Shown piece by piece: positions 1 to 5,043 of a stretch of DNA of 7,029 bases; the stretch's first letter is position 1; every line of letters starts with the position of its first letter. The DNA comes from Lactobacillaceae bacterium (GTDB lineage Bacteria; Bacillota; Bacilli; Lactobacillales; Lactobacillaceae), in the NCBI GenBank assembly GCA_031282325.1, contig JAITDY010000036.1, positions 1-7,029 on the forward strand, in the 5' to 3' direction. The position numbers and the translations under genes are program-made. The notes beneath the pieces were generated by a model. That model saw only the letters and a program-made list of their open reading frames with translations, had not been told where the DNA came from and did no database searches.

Positions 1-1
1 A

Positions 2-1300
2 AAAGGAAATTATAAAAAAGAATTTATATCTAATGCTAATCTTAAAAAGATATCAGCTATTATTACTGAAAAGAAAATAGACTTGAATGTTCCACAAATA
101 ATTGTCAGTGATGTTCAAATTGCACTTGCTATTTTGTCTAGAGAGTGGTTTGGAAATCCACAAAAAAAATTAAAAATTATTGGTATAACTGGTACTAAAG
201 GAAAAACATCAGCTGCTTATATATTGTTTAATTTATTGCAGCATCAATTAGGAAAGCGAAAAATTGCTTTATTTTCAACAGTTGAAACTTTTTTAGGTAA
301 TGATGAAAAAACAAAATCTCATTTAACAACTCCAGAATCATATGAATTATTTAAAAATATGAAAAAAGCTGTAGATAATGGTGCTGAAATCTTAATTATG
401 GAAGTCAGTTCACAAGCATACTTAAAAAATAGAGTTTATGGGATAACTTTCGATGTTGGAATGTTTTTAAATATTTCTGAAGACCATATCGGTCCTAACG
501 AACATAAAAATTTTGATGATTATTTATCGAAAAAACAACAATTAGCTTATAATTCTAAAATTATGTTGGTTAATAACGATAGCGAATATGCCTCAAAATT
601 TTTGGGTATAGCTAATAAAGATATAACCATAGGGGAAAGTAATTCTGAATTTACTTATCAAATATTAAAGTCAAATTTAGAATATTCCCTTTTTAAAATT
701 AATAATCAGGTATACGAGCTGCTAATCCCAGGAGATTTCAATGTAACCAATGCAGTTTTTGCAATAGTAGCGGCTAAATGTCTAGGAATTGATTTTAATG
801 AAAAAATCTTACCGATTAAAAATATTCCGGGACGAATGCTTGAGATAAAAAGCGAGAATAATGGTTTAATTGTGATTGATTATGCACACAATTATGAATC
901 TTTACACAGACTATTAGAATTTTTAAAAAAGAATCATCCAGATGGCAAAGTAATTGTAGTTTTAGGATCTCCTGGCAATAAAGGCACAAATAGGCGTAGT
1001 GGATTCGCCAAGGCTTTGGATGAATTTGCAAATATTGTTTTTTTGACATCGGATGATCCCGGATTTGAAAATCCATTAGATATTGCAAATGAAATTAAAA
1101 GAAATATTTTAAATACAAAAATTAAGGTTGAAATAGAATTAGATAGAAGAAAGGCAATTTATGCAGCGATTGGTAAATCAACCAATAATGATGTGGTTGT
1201 TTTAGCTGCAAAAGGAGAAGATTTATTCCAAAAAATTAATGGTGTCGATACCCCTTATGATGGAGATTATCGAATTGCTTTGAATTATTTAAACAAATAA
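2..1300 (+). CDS. murE: MurE-like UDP-MurNAc-tripeptide synthetase, probably L-lysine-adding; 5' end cut off by window
   Basis: Cytoplasmic Mur ligase that uses ATP to add the third stem-peptide residue to UDP-MurNAc-L-Ala-D-Glu in peptidoglycan synthesis. The first ATG/TTG-type start in frame is TTG at 83, but the frame is open back to base 2. The 27 residues before 83 (beginning KGNYKKEFISNA) read like the end of the MurE N-terminal domain, so the true start lies upstream and roughly 50 residues are missing; 432 are visible. Motifs in order: P-loop GTKGKTS (191-211), DHIG (482-493), the KK pair at 530-535 (one should be the carbamylated lysine, the second by family alignment), YAH (881-889), DDPG (1052-1063), and the C-terminal KGEDLFQKINGVDTPYDGD block. 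Family knowledge: meso-DAP enzymes carry DNPR where this has DDPG, and Lys-type enzymes have DDP/DNP variants, so L-lysine is the inferred substrate. It may be co-transcribed with the next gene, whose start follows after 15 bases. Confidence 0.88.
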   Translation, partial: KGNYKKEFISNANLKKISAIITEKKIDLNVPQIIVSDVQIALAILSREWFGNPQKKLKIIGITGTKGKTSAAYILFNLLQHQLGKRKIALFSTVETFLGNDEKTKSHLTTPESYELFKNMKKAVDNGAEILIMEVSSQAYLKNRVYGITFDVGMFLNISEDHIGPNEHKNFDDYLSKKQQLAYNSKIMLVNNDSEYASKFLGIANKDITIGESNSEFTYQILKSNLEYSLFKINNQVYELLIPGDFNVTNAVFAIVAAKCLGIDFNEKILPIKNIPGRMLEIKSENNGLIVIDYAHNYESLHRLLEFLKKNHPDGKVIVVLGSPGNKGTNRRSGFAKALDEFANIVFLTSDDPGFENPLDIANEIKRNILNTKIKVEIELDRRKAIYAAIGKSTNNDVVVLAAKGEDLFQKINGVDTPYDGDYRIALNYLNK

Positions 1301-1309
1301 GGGTAAAAT
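1280..1309 (+). promoter_or_regulatory. Possible promoter for the 108-residue protein gene
   Basis: TTGAAT (1280-1285) matches TTGACA at four of six positions. It lies 18 bases before TAAAAT (1304-1309), which matches TATAAT at five of six. The box ends six bases before the ATG at 1316, so transcription from it would start at or next to the start codon. In sequence this AT-rich such matches arise easily, and simple read-through from murE would also express the gene. Confidence 0.25.
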
Positions 1310-1315
1310 ATTTTT

Positions 1316-1642
1316 ATGGTAGCAAAAACAAAAGCAAAATTAAATGAAGAGCTAGCTCAATATGATTTCTGGATTGATGATGTAATAGTAGCGCCTCCTT
1401 ATGGTAATATAATTCATCCTTTTACTGGGCAAGTTAAAAAAATTTATGATTTATCAGTATTAGTGGAAATTACTCAAAATGATAAAGATGATGAGATTAC
1501 GGTTACTGAGATGAACCATAGAGCTATTGTTGCAAAAGCAGCAGCTGAAATTATTACAAAAGGGCCTAAAGCTCCTGAAATTATTGATCCTAATGCTAAC
1601 AAGAAAAAGCCAGCTAAAGTGGTCAAAAAAACAAGTAAATAG
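1316..1642 (+). CDS. Small conserved-looking protein of unknown function (possible DUF2187-like fold)
   Basis: 108 residues, function not known to me. Residues 1-75 look like one folded domain with the phrase YDFWIDDVIVAPPYGNIIHP, followed by GQVKKIYDLSVLVEI and an NHR-IV element. The G-V-K-x-Y-x-x-SV-V-I ... NH-x-IV pattern recalls small beta-rich DUF2187 (YkvS-type) proteins, but this is a weak resemblance from memory. Residues 85-108 are a low-complexity basic tail rich in Lys, Pro and Ala (KKKPAKVVKKTSK). There is no signal peptide, membrane segment or cysteine, so it is probably cytoplasmic. The basic tail would suit nucleic-acid or ribosome contact, which is inference only. It begins 15 bases after the murE stop with a weak Shine-Dalgarno (AAGGG, 1299-1303) and is closed by a terminator, so it is probably the last gene of the murE transcript. 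Confidence 0.75.
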   Translation: MVAKTKAKLNEELAQYDFWIDDVIVAPPYGNIIHPFTGQVKKIYDLSVLVEITQNDKDDEITVTEMNHRAIVAKAAAEIITKGPKAPEIIDPNANKKKPAKVVKKTSK

Positions 1643-1651
1643 GAAAAAATT

Positions 1652-1685
1652 AAACTTCGATATAGCATTGGAGTTTTTTCTTTTT
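1652..1685 (+). terminator. Rho-independent terminator after the murE / small-protein unit
   Basis: AAACTTCGAT (1652-1661) pairs with ATTGGAGTTT (1667-1676) over 10 base pairs, two of them G-T wobbles, around the 5-base loop ATAGC. A T-rich run follows (TTTCTTTTT, 1677-1685). It starts 10 bases after the TAG at 1640-1642 and lies just upstream of argS, so it separates the two transcription units. The stem is only moderately strong, so some read-through into argS is plausible. Confidence 0.72.
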
Positions 1686-1686
1686 G

Positions 1687-1692
1687 TATAAT
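1687..1692 (+). promoter_or_regulatory. Perfect -10 box for argS, abutting the terminator T-tract
   Basis: TATAAT begins one base after the terminator T-run. No good -35 hexamer exists at 16-18 bases upstream (GCATTG, AGCATT, TAGCAT), and the preceding TG is one base too close to be a canonical extended -10. The box ends 11 bases before the argS ATG. A usual 6-7 base spacing puts the transcript start near 1699-1700, leaving a leader of about 4-5 bases and removing the weak AAGG (1694-1697). Confidence 0.45.
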
Positions 1693-1703
1693 TAAGGTTA
1701 ATT

Positions 1704-3401
1704 ATGAAAATTGTAGAAAATATTGCACAAATTATTTATGATTCACTTAGTCAGGGAATGACTATTGAAGAAATAACTAGTTTAATTGAAAAACCAAAAA
1801 ATTTAGAAAATGGTGACTATGCTTTTCCTGTTTTTAAGATAGCTAAGCATGTAAAAAGAAATCCGAATGAAATCGCTACTGAACTTGCCTTTAGGATTGA
1901 TTTAACTAAGTTCGATAAAATCGAAGCAAAGGGGCCATATGTTAATTTTTATTTAAAGAAGGATCGAATTGCTAGCCAATTAATTACCGAAATAAACAAT
2001 AGTTCGAGATATGGCTTTAACGAAGTAGGTAGAGACAAAACCATCTTAATTGATTTATCTTCTCCTAATATAGCTAAACCGATGAGTATGGGACACTTGC
2101 GTTCTACTGTGATTGGAAATGCAATTGCTAATTTAGCTACAGCTAATGGCTATAAGACCGTTAAAATTAATCATTTAGGTGATTGGGGCACGCAATTCGG
2201 TTTGATGATTGCCGCATATAAAAAATGGGGTAATAACAAATCAATCGAAAATTATTCTATCGATGAATTGGTAAAGCTATATGTGGATATAAACAACGCT
2301 GCAAAAGAAAATCCTAAAATTGCCGAAGAAGGGCGCGCATGGTTTAAAAAACTTGAAGAAAATGATGATGAAGCAATTTCTTTATGGACAATCATTAGAA
2401 AACAGTCCCTAATTGAATTTTTTGAAATTTACGATCGTTTAGGAATTAGTTTTGATTCAACAAATGGAGAGGCATTTTATAACGATAAAATGCAAAACAT
2501 TGTGACCTTGTTGGAAAACAAAAAATTATTAACTAAGTCTCAGGGAGCTGAAATCGTAGATTTGCCAAAATTATTGCCTGATTCCAATTTACCAATTGCA
2601 ATGATAAAAAGAAGTGATGGTGCAACTTTGTACATTACTAGAGATTTAGCTGCTGCTGTGTATAGAAAACACGAATATGAATTTGATAAGGCTTTTTATG
2701 TCGTAGGCGCTGAACAAAAAACGCATTTCTTACAGTTAAAAGCAATTTTAAAACTAGCCGATTTTGATTGGTCTGATGACATTGAACACATCTCTTTTGG
2801 CTTAATAACGCTAGGTGGAAGTAAGATGAGTTCAAGAAAAGGGAATACGATTGCTTTAGTGGATGTGCTAAACACAGCGCATAATCTTGCTTTACAACAA
2901 ATTAATATCAAAAATCCCGATCTACTTAATGCTAATGATATAGCTGAAGAAGTAGGAGTAGGTGCAGTTATATTTAATGATTTAATGAATGATCGAAAGT
3001 TAAGTATCGACTTTAATTTAGATGATATCGTACGTTTTGAGGGTGATACTGGCCCTTACGTGCAATATACTAATGCTAGAATTCATAGCATTTTAAAAAA
3101 GTCAACTGGCTATCAAAAAAATGATAATAATGTGTTAAATGATGATAAAACTTGGCCAATTATTTCTAAAATGTTAGATTTTCCTAATGTTATAAAAAAG
3201 GCTTTTGATCAAAGAGATCCTAGTCAGATTGCCAAATATATATTGCAATTATCAAGAGAATTTAATTCTTATTATGCAAATACTAAAATATTAGTTGAAG
3301 ATGAAAATTTAAATGCAAGATTGGGATTAATTACTTCGGTTTCAAAAATAATTGAAACGTCATTGAAATTACTGGGAATTAAAGCGCCCAACGAGATGTA
3401 G
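1704..3401 (+). CDS. argS: Arginyl-tRNA synthetase
   Basis: Class I aminoacyl-tRNA synthetase that charges tRNA-Arg with arginine in the cytoplasm using ATP. 565 residues, the usual length for Firmicute ArgRS and complete. The N-terminal additional domain occupies about residues 1-105. The catalytic Rossmann core opens with DLSSPNIAKPMSMGHLRST (about 117-135), where SMGH (128-131) is the HIGH-motif equivalent, followed by NHLGDWGTQFG (156-166). KMSSRKG (374-380) is the KMSK loop. The helical C-terminal DALR-type anticodon-binding domain follows from about 450 (TGPYVQYTNARIHSIL) and ends in the family-typical LLGIKAPNEM. The ATG at 1704 is chosen because an in-frame TAA at 1689-1691 closes the frame just upstream. 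It has only a weak AAGG at 1694-1697. The intergenic gap of 61 bases is too short for a T-box leader. The protein has no cysteine. Confidence 0.97.
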   Translation: MKIVENIAQIIYDSLSQGMTIEEITSLIEKPKNLENGDYAFPVFKIAKHVKRNPNEIATELAFRIDLTKFDKIEAKGPYVNFYLKKDRIASQLITEINNSSRYGFNEVGRDKTILIDLSSPNIAKPMSMGHLRSTVIGNAIANLATANGYKTVKINHLGDWGTQFGLMIAAYKKWGNNKSIENYSIDELVKLYVDINNAAKENPKIAEEGRAWFKKLEENDDEAISLWTIIRKQSLIEFFEIYDRLGISFDSTNGEAFYNDKMQNIVTLLENKKLLTKSQGAEIVDLPKLLPDSNLPIAMIKRSDGATLYITRDLAAAVYRKHEYEFDKAFYVVGAEQKTHFLQLKAILKLADFDWSDDIEHISFGLITLGGSKMSSRKGNTIALVDVLNTAHNLALQQINIKNPDLLNANDIAEEVGVGAVIFNDLMNDRKLSIDFNLDDIVRFEGDTGPYVQYTNARIHSILKKSTGYQKNDNNVLNDDKTWPIISKMLDFPNVIKKAFDQRDPSQIAKYILQLSREFNSYYANTKILVEDENLNARLGLITSVSKIIETSLKLLGIKAPNEM

Positions 3402-3402
3402 T

Positions 3403-3411
3403 TGTTATAAT
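3403..3411 (+). promoter_or_regulatory. Extended -10 promoter for the yheA-like gene
   Basis: TGTTATAAT is an exact TGnTATAAT extended -10 element, a class that can work without a -35 hexamer; none is visible at the right distance. It starts two bases after the argS TAG (3399-3401). The predicted transcript start at about 3417-3418 falls on the Shine-Dalgarno AAGGAG (3417-3422), which sits 5 bases before the ATG. The leader would therefore be only about 10 bases long. Read-through from argS is also possible because no terminator separates the genes. Confidence 0.55.
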
Positions 3412-3427
3412 TTACTAAGGAGAAAAA

Positions 3428-3766
3428 ATGGCAGAATTTAATGAACTAACAAAAGAATTATCGCAGGCAATGTCGAATACTGTGCAATTTGCGAATTTAA
3501 CTAAAGCGCTTCAAGATGTAAAAGATAATCAAGAAGCATTTGATATTTTTCAAAAATTTCAGGATGCTCAATCTGAAATTCAAACAGCACAAACAACTGG
3601 AAAACAGCCAACTGAAGATCAAATTAATAATTGGCGTAGTATTTCTGAAAAGGCGCAAAATATTGAATTAATTAAAAAATTGAGCGAAGCAGAAATGGGG
3701 ATTAATGAATTATTACAACAGGTTAATGATGAAATAACTAAACCGTTAACCGAATTATATCAATAG
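3428..3766 (+). CDS. yheA: YheA/UPF0342-type protein of the YlbF/YmcA family
   Basis: 112 residues, predicted all-helical and cytoplasmic. It aligns by eye with Bacillus YheA (about 117 residues): the N-terminal NELTKELSQAMSNTVQF helix, the central FDIFQKFQDAQSEIQTAQTTGK, then a linker with a second helical pair, and the diagnostic C-terminus NDEITKPLTELYQ. Family knowledge: the paralogues YlbF and YmcA join YaaT in a complex that affects RNase Y-dependent mRNA processing, competence, sporulation and biofilm, whereas the role of YheA-type members is not established. The start is well supported by AAGGAG at 3417-3422. It lies directly upstream of yhaO, a neighbourhood I recall as common in lactobacilli. 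The symbol is by family resemblance, and YlbF-family regulator is a safer label. Confidence 0.85.
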   Translation: MAEFNELTKELSQAMSNTVQFANLTKALQDVKDNQEAFDIFQKFQDAQSEIQTAQTTGKQPTEDQINNWRSISEKAQNIELIKKLSEAEMGINELLQQVNDEITKPLTELYQ

Positions 3767-3768
3767 TG

Positions 3769-3818
3769 ATTATAATAAAAAACGGACGATTACTTGGTTG
3801 TTCGTTTTTTATTATAAT
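3769..3818 (+). terminator. Very long hairpin terminator that also holds the yhaO -10 box
   Basis: The two arms, 3769-3789 and 3798-3818, are complementary over all 21 positions, with two G-T pairs. Two more T-G wobbles (3790/3797, 3791/3796) leave the 4-base loop ACTT. The inner part (A6-CGGACGA pairing with TTGTTCG-T6, T-run 3805-3810) is a standard Rho-independent terminator for the yheA-like gene, whose TAG ends at 3766. The same A6/T6 symmetry could also stop transcripts coming from the other strand. The outer arms each end in ATTATAAT, itself a palindrome, extending the stem past the T-run. Confidence 0.85.
3813..3818 (+). promoter_or_regulatory. -10 box of a probable leaderless yhaO promoter
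   Basis: TATAAT lies two bases after the terminator T-run and ends seven bases before the yhaO ATG at 3826. Normal -10 to start spacing puts transcription at 3825-3826, on the start codon itself. There is no Shine-Dalgarno between the box and the ATG (TAAAGAT), which agrees with leaderless translation. The best -35 candidate is poor (ATTACT at 3789-3794, three of six matches, 18-base spacer). Confidence 0.5.
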
Positions 3819-3825
3819 TAAAGAT

Positions 3826-5043
3826 ATGAAATTTATTCACGTAGCAGATTCACACCTAGGAAATCCTTTAAATGGAATTACTATAAAAGAAGATGATCCA
3901 AAATCAACTTTCTTGTTCAATTCATTATTCAAAACATTTATAAATATTATCGATTTAGCCATTTCAAATGATGTCGATTTTATATTATTTGCTGGAGATC
4001 TTTATAATACGACTAATCGATCGATCTATGTTGAAGATTTTTTAGGTAAACAATTTTTTCGATTAAAAGAAAAAAATATCAAAGTTTATATAATTCATGG
4101 AAATCACGATTTTTCTAATGACGGTATTCCACATTTACCTTGGGGAGATAATGTTGTTGAATTCAACAACAACGGGAGAGCTGATATTCTTGAAACAAAA
4201 AATCAAGAAAAAGTTGCTGTTGTAGGCATTAGTTATGCAGATAGGCATATTGAAAAAAGCCTTTTAGATAAATATCAAACTAGAAGAGATGATGTAGATT
4301 ATCAAATTGGTTTGTATCATGGTGAGGTTGATTCAAACCAAAGCAATTATGCGCCGGTAAAATTAGAAGATATAAAAATTCTAGGTTATGATTATTTTGC
4401 CTTAGGCCATATCCATATTGCTCAAGTTCTATCTGAAAATCCATATGTAGCATATTCTGGTTCAATTCAGGGATTAAATAAAAAAGAAGTCGGTCCACAT
4501 GGGGTTATCTATGTACAAAGCAATCAAGATAAAACTTTAAATGTAGAATTTATTCATACTAATGAAATTGAATGGAAAAATCTAGATATCGAATTGGACA
4601 CTAATCAAGAATTAGATTTGATAATGCAAACAATCAAACAAAAACTTGATGATTCGATTTTTTCAGTTTATTCATTAAATATAAAAGATATTAATAATGA
4701 ATTTAACGATGCACTAGCAGTAAGAATAAATTTTGGCACTTTTAAGGATGAACTAAATCTTTTCTTGGAAGATAAGGATGTTTTTGTTGCAAATACTGAT
4801 ATTGCTGAAAATATTGATCAAGAAGATGATAAATTGCCAGATATTGATCAAGCAATTTGGGAACAAACAGCCAAAGAAGTTTTTGATGGTGATATTTTCT
4901 TAAAGGAATTAATTACTAGATTTAAAGAACCAGAAGAAAGATTTATTGTGGATTATTTTAACAATTCTGATATTTTACATGATATTTATAAAAAAACACA
5001 GTCATTAATTAATAATTCAAAGGGAGACCAAGATGAAGATTAG
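3826..5043 (+). CDS. yhaO: YhaO, SbcD/Mre11-like DNA repair exonuclease (metallophosphoesterase)
   Basis: Predicted Mn-dependent nuclease subunit that partners the YhaN ATPase, like SbcD with SbcC or Mre11 with Rad50. 405 residues, close to Bacillus YhaO. All five metallophosphoesterase motifs are present: D8-x-H10 in HVADSHLG, G57-D58 in FAGDLYN, GNHD (92-95), H165 in LYHGE, and GHIH (194-197), so the active site looks intact. SGSIQGLNKKEVGPHG (211-226) is the usual element after the catalytic core. Residues from about 240 form the C-terminal cap and partner-binding region, which ends in an acidic tail (GDQDED). The ATG at 3826 is chosen because MKFIHVADSHLG is the family N-terminus. The frame extends further upstream only through the terminator hairpin, without a credible start. 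It overlaps yhaN by 11 bases, implying translational coupling and a complex. No cysteines. Confidence 0.94.
   Translation: MKFIHVADSHLGNPLNGITIKEDDPKSTFLFNSLFKTFINIIDLAISNDVDFILFAGDLYNTTNRSIYVEDFLGKQFFRLKEKNIKVYIIHGNHDFSNDGIPHLPWGDNVVEFNNNGRADILETKNQEKVAVVGISYADRHIEKSLLDKYQTRRDDVDYQIGLYHGEVDSNQSNYAPVKLEDIKILGYDYFALGHIHIAQVLSENPYVAYSGSIQGLNKKEVGPHGVIYVQSNQDKTLNVEFIHTNEIEWKNLDIELDTNQELDLIMQTIKQKLDDSIFSVYSLNIKDINNEFNDALAVRINFGTFKDELNLFLEDKDVFVANTDIAENIDQEDDKLPDIDQAIWEQTAKEVFDGDIFLKELITRFKEPEERFIVDYFNNSDILHDIYKKTQSLINNSKGDQDED
5021..5026 (+). promoter_or_regulatory. Ribosome binding site of yhaN inside the yhaO 3' end
   Basis: AGGGAG lies six bases before the ATG at 5033 and within the last codons of yhaO. 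It supports this start and fits coupled translation of the overlapping pair. It contrasts with yhaO itself, which has no visible Shine-Dalgarno. Confidence 0.65.

Noticed and set aside
83..85. TTG as the start codon of the murE-like gene
   Set aside because: The frame is open to the left edge and the preceding 27 residues fit the MurE N-terminal domain, so the gene starts outside the window.
816..1088. Open frames on the minus strand (also near 1474-1668, 2638-2911, 4280-4498, 5808-5996, 6832-7026)
   Set aside because: Each lies wholly or almost wholly within a well-supported + strand gene, has no recognisable motif or ribosome binding site, and reads as antisense shadow in AT-rich DNA.
1643..1703. 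T-box or other riboswitch before argS
   Set aside because: Only 61 bases are available, and they are filled by a terminator and a -10 box; no T-box sequence is visible.
31..3074. Recurrent TAATGCTAA-like words (about 31-40, 1590-1599, 2928-2937, 3069-3076)
   Set aside because: They occur inside genes as Asn/Leu-Ala-Asn-type codons at irregular spacing, with no flanking structure.
3783..3804. CGGAC...GTTCG as a LexA operator, considered because I recall Bacillus yhaONM as SOS-linked
   Set aside because: The half-sites are 12 bases apart rather than the 4 of CGAAC-N4-GTTCG, and they are explained by the terminator stem.
3766..3825. Extending yhaO upstream to an ATT at 3766
   Set aside because: The added 20 residues are translated from the terminator hairpin, while the family N-terminus MKFIHVADSHLG starts at 3826.
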